This document shows positions 24,578 through 33,160 of a DNA stretch of 41,318 nucleotides, piece by piece. How positions within the stretch are numbered: the stretch's first letter is position 1; the number at the start of each line of letters is the position of its first letter. The translations under genes and the position numbers were made by a program. This stretch comes from Denitromonas iodatirespirans (lineage in GTDB: Bacteria > Pseudomonadota > Gammaproteobacteria > Burkholderiales > Rhodocyclaceae), in assembly GCF_018524365.1 (NCBI RefSeq), contig NZ_JAEKFT010000036.1, forward strand, positions 1 to 41,318, written 5' to 3'. Under the pieces are notes generated by a model. The model ran no database searches, was not told the DNA's origin, and was given only the letters and a program-made list of their open reading frames with translations.

Positions 24578-25462
24578 TCAGGACAGCGCGCCCAGCAGCG
24601 ACTGGTACTCGGCCTCGATGTCGTCGGCGAGCGAGGCCAGTTGCTCCTCGTCCAGCGGCACAGGGGCGCCTGTCGGCGCCTCGCTGCCGAACAGCCAGCC
24701 GGCCGTGCCGCCGGCCAGTGCGTTGGCCACGTAGACGACGTCTTCCAGGGTTTTCAGGCCGCGTTCGAGCGGCCGCGACTGCTCGTGTTCGCGCGTGGCC
24801 TGGATGATGGTTTCGGGCAGGCCGAGCGCATGCATCAGCGATTCACCGATGCTTTCGTGCCACTGGGCGATGAGGTGTTTGACCGAGTCGGGGCGGATGC
24901 GCAGCTCTTCGTACTGGGTGGCGCGATAGAGCATGTAGAAGGCGCCCAGGTCGTGCACCAGGCCGGCCATCATGGCCTCTTCGCGGTTGACCCGGGTCAG
25001 CCGGCCGGCAATGACGCGGGCGGTGGCGGCGGTGCGCAGGGTGTGCAGCCACAGCGCCTTGGGCAGTTCGCCGAAGCACAGCAGCCCCTTGGAGCGCAGG
25101 AGCTGATCCATGGCGGTGGAGATCGCGATCGTCCGCGTGGCCTCGACACCGATGCGGGTCACGGCGGTCTCGATATCGGTGATGGCACGCCCTGAAGGAT
25201 TGAGCGCCGCCGAGTTGGCGACGCGCAACACCTTGGCGAGCACCAGCGGTTCCATGCCGATGAGGCCAGCCACACGGCGCAGGGATACGCCCGGATCGCG
25301 CAGGGCGTCGCGGATCATCAAGGCGGCGTCGAAACAGGTGGGGAAGGAGACGTCGCGGGAGGAGAGCTCTTCGGCGATATCCTCGAGCATCCGAAAGCGT
25401 TGCGCCCGCAGCGCCATGTCTTTCTTGTCGACGGCGGGATCATCCGGGAGAGCGTGGGTCAT
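24578..25462 (-). CDS. HDOD-domain signalling protein
   Basis: 294 residues. The HDOD domain runs from about residue 35 to 240: 'SFPTCFDAALMIRDALRDPGVSLRRVAGLIGMEPLVLAKVLRVANSA' is the conserved start; 'AMMAGLVHDLGAFYMLY' and 'REHEQSRP' carry HD-like residues of the superfamily, but the family generally lacks full HD phosphohydrolase chemistry. HDOD proteins act in signal transduction, motility and chemotaxis networks. The C-terminus is acidic. The gene converges on arsC, 16 bases apart, and diverges from the cytochrome c4 operon. Confidence 0.88.
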   Translation of the reverse strand: MTHALPDDPAVDKKDMALRAQRFRMLEDIAEELSSRDVSFPTCFDAALMIRDALRDPGVSLRRVAGLIGMEPLVLAKVLRVANSAALNPSGRAITDIETAVTRIGVEATRTIAISTAMDQLLRSKGLLCFGELPKALWLHTLRTAATARVIAGRLTRVNREEAMMAGLVHDLGAFYMLYRATQYEELRIRPDSVKHLIAQWHESIGESLMHALGLPETIIQATREHEQSRPLERGLKTLEDVVYVANALAGGTAGWLFGSEAPTGAPVPLDEEQLASLADDIEAEYQSLLGALS

Positions 25463-25620
25463 GAGGTCTACCTGTCCAGGCGGGCGGGGCCGGAGGCGAT
25501 TTTCGCACAGTCCCGCCTACTTCGTGCCGTGGCGCCCGCATGGCCCTCTCTTGCGCTGCGTCAAACCGCCGCGCCTCCCCAGCGGCGATACTTCAGCGAT
25601 CCCTGATTGACAGTTCTGCC

Positions 25621-26295
25621 ATGCCATTGCGTCCGCTCCGCCTTGCCCTGTTTGCGTTGTGCCTGCCCACGCTGGCCGTCGCCGCCGAGCCCGATCTCGA
25701 CAACGGCCGCGCCGTCAACGGCACCTGTGCGGCCTGCCATGGCGAGAACGGCCAGGGCGGCAAGCAGGGCGAATACCCGCGCATCGCCGGGCAGAGCGCC
25801 AAGTTCATCGAATTCACGCTGAAGAGCTTCCGCGCCCGCGAGCGCATCAACCTGCCGATGTTCCCCTACACCCAGGAGCGCGAGCTGCCGGACGAGGACA
25901 TCCGCGACATCGCCGCCTACCTGTCGGCCATCGAGCTGCCGACCAAGCCGCCCAAGTTCAAGGACGACGACGACGCGCTGACCCGCCTCACCGCCATGCA
26001 GAAGGTGATGATCATCCCGCGCGTCGAGGGCGACATCGCGGCCGGCGGCGCGATCTACCAAGACCGCTGCACCACTTGCCACGGCAACGACGGGCGCGGC
26101 AAGCGGATCGTGCCGATGCTCGCCGGCCAATACACCAACTACCTGATGCGCCAGATGGAGCAGTTCCGCGAAGGCGTGCGCCCGCATGATGAAGAGCAGC
26201 CCGGCGAAGGCGTGCTGAAGGACCTCAAACCCGCCGACCTGCAGAACATCCTGGCCTACCTCACCACCTTGCAGAATCTCGAGGACAAGCAATGA
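25621..26295 (+). CDS. di-haem cytochrome c4-like protein
   Basis: 224 residues from the ATG at 25621 with a signal peptide ending LAVAAEP. Haem motifs CAACH at 36-40 and CTTCH at 150-154, each followed by the 'GENGQGGK' and 'GNDGRGKR' loops and by 'PRIAGQSAKFIEFTLKSF' / 'PMLAGQYTNYLMRQMEQF'. The tandem pair of class I domains with AGQ segments is typical of cytochrome c4, a di-haem carrier that feeds terminal oxidases. Its 3' end overlaps the next gene by four bases. Next to a SCO gene, it would serve aerobic or microaerobic respiration. Confidence 0.9.
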   Translation: MPLRPLRLALFALCLPTLAVAAEPDLDNGRAVNGTCAACHGENGQGGKQGEYPRIAGQSAKFIEFTLKSFRARERINLPMFPYTQERELPDEDIRDIAAYLSAIELPTKPPKFKDDDDALTRLTAMQKVMIIPRVEGDIAAGGAIYQDRCTTCHGNDGRGKRIVPMLAGQYTNYLMRQMEQFREGVRPHDEEQPGEGVLKDLKPADLQNILAYLTTLQNLEDKQ

Positions 26296-26633
26296 AAACC
26301 GCCATCCATGTCGTCATCCTGCTCGCCCTGTCGGCCCTGTTCGCCGTCCTGCCCGCCCGCGCCGCCGATGCCGGCACCGGGCTGATCACCGAATTGGGCG
26401 ACGCCAACGGCATCGCCCTGGCCTGCAAGCAGGCGGCCAACATGTCGGCGATCAAATCGCTGATGATCAACACCGTGCCCAAGACCCGCGCCAACGGCGA
26501 GCTGTTCGAGCACGCCACCAGCGAAAGCTTTCTGCGCCAGGGCAGCGCGGCATGCCCGTCGAGCGACGCGCTGTCCGCCCGCGTGACCGAGCTCGAAGCC
26601 CGGCTCAAAGCGCAGTTCAAGCAAGGCTCATGA
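26292..26633 (+). CDS. small periplasmic protein of unknown function
   Basis: 113 residues with a signal peptide ending ARAADAG. The mature part is mostly helical: 'GLITELGDANGIALACKQAANMSAIKSLMINTVPKTRANGELFEHATSESFLRQGSAACPSSDALSARVTELEARLKAQF'. Two cysteines (about 42 and 87) could form a disulfide. I recognise no family. The ATG overlaps the stop of the cytochrome c4 gene, and its own stop overlaps the SCO gene start, so all three are translationally coupled and this protein is likely to work with them. Confidence 0.75.
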   Translation: MKTAIHVVILLALSALFAVLPARAADAGTGLITELGDANGIALACKQAANMSAIKSLMINTVPKTRANGELFEHATSESFLRQGSAACPSSDALSARVTELEARLKAQFKQGS

Positions 26634-27229
26634 TCCGCGCGCTTGGCCGCTTCGCGCTTACCGCCCTGCTCGCGCTCGGCGCCTCGGCCGTGCCGGCCGC
26701 CGATGCCACTACCGACGACACGCCGCTGCGACCGCGCTATCTGCTGATGGACGCCAAGGGGCGGGCGGTCACCAACGAGACCTTTCCCGAGCAGTTCCAG
26801 CTGCTCAGCTTCGGCTACACCTTCTGCCCCGACGTGTGCCCCACCACCCTGGCCGAGGTGGCCGAGGTGATGAAGCAGCTCGGCCCGCTGGCCGACCGGG
26901 TGCAGCCGGTGTTCATCACCGTCGACCCGGCGCGCGACACCCCGGCCCAGCTGCAGCAGTATGCCGACTTCTTCGATCCGCGCATCATCGGCCTGTCCGG
27001 CTCGCCGGCGCTGGTCGAGCGCGTGGCGCAGAACTACAAGGTGCGCTACGAAATCGTGCGCGAACCGGGCGCCGCGCCCGACGCCTATGCGGTGGATCAC
27101 TCCGCCGGCCTGTACGTGCTCGCCCCCGGCGGCAGCTTCGTCAAGAAGTTCGCCTTCGGCACCCCGGTCAATCAGATCACCGACTCCCTGCGCCAGCTCA
27201 TCGATCAGGCGCCCGCCCCGCGCCAATGA
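26630..27229 (+). CDS. SCO1/SenC copper chaperone family protein
   Basis: 199 residues with a signal peptide ending VPAADA. The thioredoxin fold shows the copper motif C66-P-D-V-C70-P in 'FGYTFCPDVCPTTLAEV' and the third ligand His157 in 'AYAVDHSAGLYV'. SCO proteins deliver copper to the CuA centre of cytochrome oxidase or maintain its cysteines in the reduced state. It follows the cytochrome c4 gene and overlaps the preceding small gene. The copper motif is complete, so it should be functional. Confidence 0.92.
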   Translation: MIRALGRFALTALLALGASAVPAADATTDDTPLRPRYLLMDAKGRAVTNETFPEQFQLLSFGYTFCPDVCPTTLAEVAEVMKQLGPLADRVQPVFITVDPARDTPAQLQQYADFFDPRIIGLSGSPALVERVAQNYKVRYEIVREPGAAPDAYAVDHSAGLYVLAPGGSFVKKFAFGTPVNQITDSLRQLIDQAPAPRQ

Positions 27230-27281
27230 CTGGGCGCGCGTTACAATCGGTCGCGCCCGCCCACCGATACGCCCCCTGCCC

Positions 27282-28019
27282 ATGACCGCCCCCCTGGACG
27301 ACACTTTCGGTTATCAGAACGTCGTGCCCGCCGAACGGCAGCGCCGTATCCGCCAGGTGTTCAACGCCGTGGCCGGCCGCTACGACCTGATGAACGACAT
27401 GATGAGCTTCGGCATCCACCGCCTGTGGAAGCGCCGCTTCGTGCGCGACCTGCCGCGCGAGGGGCTGATCGTCGACCTGGCCGGCGGCACTGGCGACGTG
27501 GCGCGCCTGATGGCCGACGCACCCGGCCGCACCCTGGTGGTATGCGACCCTAGTCTGGCCATGATGCAGGCCGGCCGGGCCCGCGCCGACGGCCCTGCGC
27601 TGCACTGGCTCGGCGGCGAAGCCGAGCGCCTGCCCTTTGCCGACGGCAGCGTGCGCGCGCTCACCGTCGCCTTCGGCCTGCGCAACGCCACGCAGCTGGC
27701 TGCCGCACTGGCCGAGATCCACCGTGTGCTGGCCCCGGGCGGGCAGTTCGCCTGCCTCGAGTTCTCGCGTCCGCAGTGGTGGCTCAAGCCCTTCTACGAC
27801 GCCTACTCCTTCCTCGTCATCCCGCGCCTCGGCGCCTGGGTGGCCAAGGCCCCGGCGGCCTACCAATACCTGGTCGAATCGATCCGCCGCTTCCCCGACC
27901 AGCGCGCCTTCGCGCAGATGGTGCGCGACGCCGGTTTCGACACGGTGCGCTGGCGCAATGTCTCCTTCGGCATCGCCTGCATCCACACCGCCACCAAAGC
28001 GACACGGGAGGCGGCATGA
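27282..28019 (+). CDS. ubiE: ubiquinone/menaquinone C-methyltransferase
   Basis: 245 residues from the ATG at 27282. It has the UbiE signature: 'VFNAVAGRYDLMNDMMSFGIHRLWKR' at the start and 'VDLAGGTGDVARLM' (SAM-binding motif I) near residue 64, then 'LPFADGSVRALTVAFGLRNAT' and 'GGQFACLEFSRPQ'. It methylates the ring of demethylmenaquinone and of the ubiquinone precursor. The 3' end overlaps the menA-like gene by four bases (ATGA), which points to a shared quinone role. Confidence 0.95.
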   Translation: MTAPLDDTFGYQNVVPAERQRRIRQVFNAVAGRYDLMNDMMSFGIHRLWKRRFVRDLPREGLIVDLAGGTGDVARLMADAPGRTLVVCDPSLAMMQAGRARADGPALHWLGGEAERLPFADGSVRALTVAFGLRNATQLAAALAEIHRVLAPGGQFACLEFSRPQWWLKPFYDAYSFLVIPRLGAWVAKAPAAYQYLVESIRRFPDQRAFAQMVRDAGFDTVRWRNVSFGIACIHTATKATREAA

Positions 28020-28930
28020 ACCTGCGCTCCGGCACCCGTCTGGCCGATACTGGCCGGCGCGGCCTCAAGCTCGGCCTGTGGTGGATGGCGATCCGCCCGC
28101 GCACCCTGTCGCTGTCGGCAATTCCGGTGGTGGCCGGCAGTGCGCTGGCCTGGCACGAGGGCGCCGGCGTGGCCTGGCTGCCGCTCGTCGTCGCGCTGCT
28201 GTGCGCCCTGCTCATCCAGGCCGGCACCAACCTGTTCAACGACGTGGGCGACGCGCTGCGCGGCAACGACGGCCCGACCCGCCTCGGCCCGGCCCGCGTC
28301 ACTGCCGCCGGGCTGGCCACCCCCGGCCAGGTGCGCCGCGCCGCGCTGGCCACCTTCCTCGCCGCGCTGCTCGGCGGCCTCTACCTGGTGGTGGTCGGCG
28401 GCTGGCCGATCCTGGCCATCGGGCTGGCCTCGCTGGCTGCCGGCTGGGCCTACTCGGGCGGGCCGCGGCCGCTGTCCTACACCGCCTGGGGCGAAGTCTT
28501 CGTGATGGCCTTCTTCGGCCTGGTGGCCGTGGCCGGCAGCCACTACCTGCAAAGCGGCGCCTTCACCGGCTCGGCCCTGTGGCTGGGGCTGGCGTTGGGC
28601 TGCCATGCCGCCGCCGTGCTGCTGGTCAACAACGTGCGCGACCTCGAAGCCGACCGCCGCGCCGGGCGCCGCACCCTGGCCTCGGTGCTCGGCACGCGCC
28701 ACGCTCGCAGCCTGTATGCCGCCCTGATGCTGGCGCCCTTCCCCCTGCTCACGCAGCCGCTCGGCATCGCCGGCATGGGAGCCGGCTGGCTGGCGCTGCC
28801 GGTGTGCCTGTGGCTGGCGCTGCGCTTTCGCCACCAGCCGCCCGGCGCGCAGATGAACCATCAACTGGCGCGCACCGCCCAGGCCCAGCTGCTGCTCGGT
28901 GCCCTGTTGTGCGTCGCCCTGCTCTGGTAG
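28016..28930 (+). CDS. menA: 1,4-dihydroxy-2-naphthoate polyprenyltransferase-like protein
   Basis: 304 residues from the ATG at 28016, which overlaps the ubiE stop. UbiA superfamily membrane prenyltransferase with about nine transmembrane helices. Motifs: 'LLIQAGTNLFNDVGDALRGND' (first Asp-rich, NxxxD) near residue 70 and 'LLVNNVRDLEADRRAGRRTLA' (second Asp-rich) near 205. The start 'WWMAIRPRTLSLSAIPVVAGSALAW' is the usual MenA beginning. MenA attaches the isoprenoid tail to naphthoate in menaquinone synthesis. Fusion of the operon to ubiE supports this. No other men genes are in the window; a different aromatic substrate cannot be excluded. Confidence 0.85.
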   Translation: MNLRSGTRLADTGRRGLKLGLWWMAIRPRTLSLSAIPVVAGSALAWHEGAGVAWLPLVVALLCALLIQAGTNLFNDVGDALRGNDGPTRLGPARVTAAGLATPGQVRRAALATFLAALLGGLYLVVVGGWPILAIGLASLAAGWAYSGGPRPLSYTAWGEVFVMAFFGLVAVAGSHYLQSGAFTGSALWLGLALGCHAAAVLLVNNVRDLEADRRAGRRTLASVLGTRHARSLYAALMLAPFPLLTQPLGIAGMGAGWLALPVCLWLALRFRHQPPGAQMNHQLARTAQAQLLLGALLCVALLW

Positions 28931-28937
28931 CGCCGCG

Positions 28938-29792
28938 ATGATCAAACTCCTGCTGCCCCTCGGCCTCGCCTTCATCATGTTCAGCCTCGGCCTGGGGCTG
29001 CGCCTGGCCGACTTCCGGCGCGTGCTGCGCCGCCCCGATGCGCTCGCCCTCGGCCTGCTGGCGCAGGTCGTGCTGCTGCCTACTACCGCCTGGCTGATCG
29101 CCACCGGCCTGTCGCTGGCGCCCGAGGCGGCGGTCGGGCTGATGATCCTCGCCGCCTGCCCGGGCGGCGTCACCGCCGGCATGGTCACGCATCTGGCGCG
29201 CGGCGAAACCGCGCTGTCGATCAGCCTCACCGCGCTCACCAGCATGGTGGCCTTCATCAGCGTGCCGCTGATCGTCGGCGGCAGCCTGCTGCTGTTCATG
29301 GGCGACACCTCCACGGTGCGCCTGCCGGTCGGCCAGACCGCCGGCGGCCTGTTCCTGATCACCCTGCTGCCGGTCGGCCTCGGCCTGTGGCTGAACGAGA
29401 CCGGGCGCATCGGCGCACGCCATGCGGCCCTCGTGCACCGCGTGGCGACCGGCCTGTTCCTGCTCATCGTGCTATTCACCTTTGCCAGCCAGTGGCCGGC
29501 CATGGCGCGCCATTTCCCCAGCGTCGGCCCCGCCGCCCTGTTGCTGAATCTGCTGACCATGGCCACCGGCGCCGCCCTCGGCGCACTGGTGCGGCTCGAT
29601 GGCGCCGGGCGTGTCGCCCTGGCCATGGAATGTGGCATGCAGAACAGCGCGCTGGGCATCACCCTGGCGGTGAGCCTGCTGGGCGCCCCGGCGCTCGCCG
29701 TGCCGGCAGTGATCTACGCCTTCCTGATGAACATCACCGCCTTCGCCGTCATCGCCGTGCGCCGCGCGCGCCACGCCACGGCGCACGGCTGA
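28938..29792 (+). CDS. bile acid:sodium symporter (BASS) family protein
   Basis: 284 residues starting at the ATG near 28938, eight bases after menA. About nine hydrophobic helices. The segments 'LIILAACPGGVTAGMVTHLARGETALSISLTALTSM' and 'MECGMQNSALGITLAVSLLG' are typical of the BASS fold (sodium-linked transport of organic anions; in bacteria the substrates include pantoate, 2-keto acids and others). There is no sign of the substrate. It ends five bases before the convergent EamA gene and may be co-transcribed with menA. Confidence 0.85.
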   Translation: MIKLLLPLGLAFIMFSLGLGLRLADFRRVLRRPDALALGLLAQVVLLPTTAWLIATGLSLAPEAAVGLMILAACPGGVTAGMVTHLARGETALSISLTALTSMVAFISVPLIVGGSLLLFMGDTSTVRLPVGQTAGGLFLITLLPVGLGLWLNETGRIGARHAALVHRVATGLFLLIVLFTFASQWPAMARHFPSVGPAALLLNLLTMATGAALGALVRLDGAGRVALAMECGMQNSALGITLAVSLLGAPALAVPAVIYAFLMNITAFAVIAVRRARHATAHG

Positions 29793-29797
29793 GGCGC

Positions 29798-30649
29798 TCA
29801 GGCCATCGCCAGCAGGCTGACGCCGGCGAGCATCAACACGGCGCCGAGCAGACGGGTGGGCGTCAGCGCCTCGCGCAGCACCCGCGCCCCGATCACCACG
29901 CCGATCAGCATCGACATCTCGCGCAGCGGTGCCACGTAACTCAGGGGTGCCATCGTCATGGCCTGCAGCACCAGCAGATAAGCCAGCGGCGAACACACCC
30001 CGATCACCAGCACATGGCGCCGGCTGTCGCGCCAGCAGGCACGCAAGGCCGAGGGCGCACGCAGCACGCCGGGCGCCAGCATCAGCGTTCGGGCCAGCAG
30101 GCCGAGGCAGTAGTAGAGCGCCACCGGCACCCCGATATGGGTCACCGCCCAGGCATCGGTCAGGGTGTAGCCGGCGATGAACACGCCGGTCAGCGCGCCC
30201 CAGCGCACCCCCACCGCCGCCGCCTGGCCACGCGCCAGCACGGCCCGGCCGCCACCCAGCAGGAACAGGCCCAGCACGATGCTGGCAATGCCCAGCGCGC
30301 CCAGCGCCGACGGACGCTCGCCGAACAGCAGCAGCGCACCGAGCACCGCGAACAGCGGGCCGGTGCCGCGTGCGGTGGGATAGACCACGGAAAATTCGCT
30401 GTCGCGATAGCCGCGCAGCAAGGCCAGGTTGTAGCCGATATGGATCAACGCGCTGGCACCGATCGCCGCCCAACCGAGCAGGCTCACCGGCTGCCAACTG
30501 ACCACCGCCAGCGGCGCGGTGACCGCCACGCTGACCGCGTTGAAGGCCCAGATGAAAGCCGTGCCGCCACCGGCCTGTTTGGCCGACAGGTTCCACACCG
30601 CATGCAGCAGCGCGCCGGCCACCACCAGCAACAAGGCATCGAACGGCAC
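29798..30649 (-). CDS. EamA/DMT-superfamily transporter
   Basis: 283 residues from the GTG at 30649, chosen because GAGGAG is five bases upstream. About ten transmembrane helices in two repeats of five. The EamA pattern 'NALLRGYRDSEFSVVYPTARGTGPLFAVLGALLLFGE' at the end of the first repeat and 'APLSYVAPLREMSMLIGVVIGARVLRE' in the second are those of drug/metabolite exporters. Substrates of this family are amino acids and metabolites, but not predictable here. It diverges from the ATP-grasp gene. Confidence 0.85.
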   Translation of the reverse strand: MPFDALLLVVAGALLHAVWNLSAKQAGGGTAFIWAFNAVSVAVTAPLAVVSWQPVSLLGWAAIGASALIHIGYNLALLRGYRDSEFSVVYPTARGTGPLFAVLGALLLFGERPSALGALGIASIVLGLFLLGGGRAVLARGQAAAVGVRWGALTGVFIAGYTLTDAWAVTHIGVPVALYYCLGLLARTLMLAPGVLRAPSALRACWRDSRRHVLVIGVCSPLAYLLVLQAMTMAPLSYVAPLREMSMLIGVVIGARVLREALTPTRLLGAVLMLAGVSLLAMA

Positions 30650-30756
30650 ACACACTCCTCGGGCGGAAAACCCCGCCATGATGCCGCCACGCCCGGCATC
30701 GCGCCAGCGCGCGGCGGCGCGGGTAGAATCGCGCCTTTTCCCGCCTTGCCGCCGCC

Positions 30757-31662
30757 ATGCCCTGCGCCATCGACGTCACCATTCTCACCGACGACCGCTA
30801 TGTGAGGCCCGACCCGGCCGACTGGTACCAGCAGCAGATCGCCACCGAAGACGGCCTGGTGGCCGATGCACTGAGCGCACGCGGGCTGACCGTGGCACGG
30901 CGCAGTTGGTCGGATCCGGCGGTGGACTGGCGCGACACCCGCTGCGCGCTGTTTCGCAGCACCTGGGATTACTTCGACCGCTTCGCCGAATTCAGCGCCT
31001 GGTTCGAGTGCGTATCGGATCAGACCCGGCTGTTCAACGACGCCGCCACCCTGCGCTGGAACATGGACAAGCGCTACCTGGCCGAGCTGGCCCGCGCCGG
31101 CGTGGCCAGCGTGCCGACGGTGTATGCCGAGCGCGGCAGCCGCGCCACGCTGGCCGGCCTCCTCGCCGAGCAGGGCTGGACAGAGGCCGTCTTCAAGCCA
31201 GTGGTGTCGGGCGCCGCACGCCTCACCTACCGGATCGACACCACCACGGCCGCTGCACATGAAGCCCGCTTCGCCGAATGCGTGGCCGCCGAGGCGATGA
31301 TGGTGCAGGCCTTCGAGCCGGCCATCGTGACCAGCGGCGAGCTGTCGCTGATCGTCATCGACGGGCGCACCACCCATGCGATCCGAAAGACCGCCAAGGC
31401 CGGCGATTTTCGCGTGCAAGACGACCACGGCGGCACCGTGCATGCCCACACCCCCGCCGCCGACGAGCGCGCCTTCGCCGAAGCGGCAGTACGCGCCTGC
31501 CCCACGCTGCCGCTCTACGCCCGAGTGGATTTCGTCCGCCGCGGGCCGGGCGACTTCCGCCTGATGGAGCTGGAACTGGTCGAGCCCGAACTGTTCTTCC
31601 GCTTCGCCCCCGCGGCCGCCGACACGCTCGCCGATGCGCTGGTGCGGCGGCTGGCGGGGTGA
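30757..31662 (+). CDS. ATP-grasp protein, RimK/glutathione-synthetase-like
   Basis: 301 residues. 'ILTDDRYVRPDPADWYQQQIATEDGLVADALSARGL' starts the N-terminal subdomain. The ATP-grasp part shows 'AVFKPVVSGAARLTYRI' (lysine and loop for ATP), then 'MVQAFEPAIVTSGELSLIVIDG' and 'ARVDFVRRGPGDFRLMELELVEPELFF', where the Asp/Glu/Asn-type metal ligands of the family lie (ELELVEPELFF). Members form amide bonds using ATP; the D-cycloserine ligase-like subgroup is similar in size. The substrate is unknown. It is single and follows the divergent EamA gene; a biosynthetic product and an exporter may go together. Confidence 0.75.
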   Translation: MPCAIDVTILTDDRYVRPDPADWYQQQIATEDGLVADALSARGLTVARRSWSDPAVDWRDTRCALFRSTWDYFDRFAEFSAWFECVSDQTRLFNDAATLRWNMDKRYLAELARAGVASVPTVYAERGSRATLAGLLAEQGWTEAVFKPVVSGAARLTYRIDTTTAAAHEARFAECVAAEAMMVQAFEPAIVTSGELSLIVIDGRTTHAIRKTAKAGDFRVQDDHGGTVHAHTPAADERAFAEAAVRACPTLPLYARVDFVRRGPGDFRLMELELVEPELFFRFAPAAADTLADALVRRLAG

Positions 31663-31792
31663 GGCAATAGTCCGCTTATCCGACACCGCAAAAGGTGAGG
31701 CGATACAAAAGCTGCGTCACAGAAGACGAACCGCTTGGAGGGGGAAGCGAGGGGTCTGGCGGTCAGCAAGCGGCCAGGAGTGGACGTCCGAT

Positions 31793-31827
31793 GTAGGGCG
31801 GATCAGCGAAGCGTCATCCGCCGAACG
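31793..31827. repeat. REP-like hairpin, GTAGGGCGGAT family
   Basis: GTAGGGCGGATCAGCGAAGC begins at 31793. The stem GGCGGAT (31797-31803) pairs with ATCCGCC (31816-31822), with a 12-base loop. This is a common proteobacterial repetitive sequence. It lies in the 214-base gap between the ATP-grasp gene and the low-G+C island, near its left edge. Confidence 0.8.
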
Positions 31828-31876
31828 CCCCCGCTCCAATCACCTCATGCGGTGGAGGGCACTTCACTTTTCCGTG

Positions 31877-32617
31877 CTACGCGGACAGGGAGTTTTCCCC
31901 TTTTAAGAGCAGCAGTCGCTCCGGTTGTGGAATCAGTTCATCAAGCAACTCTTTCGCCGCGTAGTGTGCGTCCAGATAAAGAGAGGGGTGTCCCCGTACG
32001 GTCAAGGTTGCGATGGCGCTCATGCATGGTCTAGCCATGCCTAGCCATCCTTGGAACGCTTTTTCGTCAAAGGTCGGAAAATGGGCTAAGGCATGTATGC
32101 CTTCCATGTGAGCCAATGAAGCAGAATGACTAAATTTGCATAGAGCCACGTAAGTTGAGCGGAGTTGATTGAGGTGGACATTCCGCCCGCCGGCGAAGGG
32201 CTCCGTTGCTCGAGCAATGTCAAATAGACCGGAGATGCTTGTGGTTGTTAGCGCCAAGTTGTCGAACGGACCAGCTGCGAATCGAAGAAAGTTCTCAATG
32301 CTGCTGCGGAGGGCCATATGCCCTGGCTTGTATGCTCCGTGAAGACAACAGAAAAATCCGCTCCCGGTATCGGATATCGCCTCGCGGAGGTGAGAAAGCT
32401 CGGGGTCTTTAGCGCCGATCGATCTGCCAAAGTGCATGAGGCTGCCCTTTGTAGCCTCATCCAAACAAATAGCCCAGAGCTGAAGAAACGGCAGGAAAGC
32501 TTTATGCGCCGACTTAACTGTGGCTAACTGCTGGGCAGTAGTTACAACTTGGCCGAGTGTGTAGCTGTTCAAGAAGTCCTTGAGTAGTTCAAAGTCTGCG
32601 TCGATTGCCCTCGCCAT
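31877..32617 (-). CDS. unknown protein of the ParA operon, possibly HEPN-like
   Basis: 246 residues, no signal peptide, no membrane segment; mainly helical. The pattern 'MALRSSIENFLRFAAG' (Arg104, Glu108) and later 'LRSTYVALCKFSHSASLAH' (Arg153, His164, His170) recalls helical HEPN/AbiV/DUF5677-like proteins, in which an Arg/Glu helix is followed by a helix with Tyr and a conserved His. I infer this only from the pattern; it is not a firm family match. Its ATG directly abuts the stop of the gene before it (TAA then ATG), so translation is coupled. G+C content is lower than in the flanks. Confidence 0.5.
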   Translation of the reverse strand: MARAIDADFELLKDFLNSYTLGQVVTTAQQLATVKSAHKAFLPFLQLWAICLDEATKGSLMHFGRSIGAKDPELSHLREAISDTGSGFFCCLHGAYKPGHMALRSSIENFLRFAAGPFDNLALTTTSISGLFDIARATEPFAGGRNVHLNQLRSTYVALCKFSHSASLAHMEGIHALAHFPTFDEKAFQGWLGMARPCMSAIATLTVRGHPSLYLDAHYAAKELLDELIPQPERLLLLKGENSLSA

Positions 32618-33160
32618 TTAGCCCTGCTCACGAAGTAGCTCTTGGAGCGTTTCGTTCCAAGAGAAGCTTCCTGTTCTCTTTCTCTCTGCCATCTGGGCGA
32701 GCTTGTCTTTATTCTCGACTAGATTTTCGAGTGCTTGTACGAGCATGCTTAGTTCGTTGTCGTCTAGCGTGTCGGTCTCGCAGACGACCTTTCCTATGAT
32801 CTCGTACCGAGAACGCTTTTCCGTTCGGCTCATTTCAAGCTTGAGTGCGGCATTCGCGAAATCCGCGATGTCGTCATTCTGAGGGAATAGCTCCTTATCC
32901 TGAAAAAGCTTCGGAAGAACACCAATAAGAAACTGCTTGTTGGGATTGGAAGACTGGTACGTGCTTGCGACCGAAGGAGCGAAGTCTTCGCGAGTAAGCG
33001 AACTGCGTAGCAGATCAGCGGCCGCCCGTAACTGTTTAATATCCAGTTTTTGGATCGTCCAAACTAGATCATCGATGGCCATCGACGTCTTACGTAACTG
33101 TGGCAATGCCATGCGAGAAGCATCATTACTGCTTGTTTTCTTAGAGGCCATCAATGTCAT
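32618..33160 (-). CDS. unknown protein of the ParA operon
   Basis: 180 residues as read from 33160; the ATG at 33151 (MASKKTSS) is equally possible. Both overlap the end of the ParA gene. The protein is hydrophilic and helical: 'IDDLVWTIQKLDIKQLRAAADLLRSSLTREDF', 'PNKQFLIGVLPKLFQDKELFPQNDDIADFANAALKLEMSRTEKRSRYEIIGKVVCET', then 'MLVQALENLVENKDKLAQMAERKRTGSFSWNETLQELLREQG', which may be coiled. It is not recognised. In ParA operons the second gene often encodes a ParB-like or adapter protein; there is no HTH that I can see. Low G+C. Confidence 0.55.
   Translation of the reverse strand: MTLMASKKTSSNDASRMALPQLRKTSMAIDDLVWTIQKLDIKQLRAAADLLRSSLTREDFAPSVASTYQSSNPNKQFLIGVLPKLFQDKELFPQNDDIADFANAALKLEMSRTEKRSRYEIIGKVVCETDTLDDNELSMLVQALENLVENKDKLAQMAERKRTGSFSWNETLQELLREQG

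Noticed and set aside
24578-25462. HD-GYP phosphodiesterase as an alternative name for the HDOD protein
   Set aside because: The GYP motif and the HD spacing of HD-GYP are absent.
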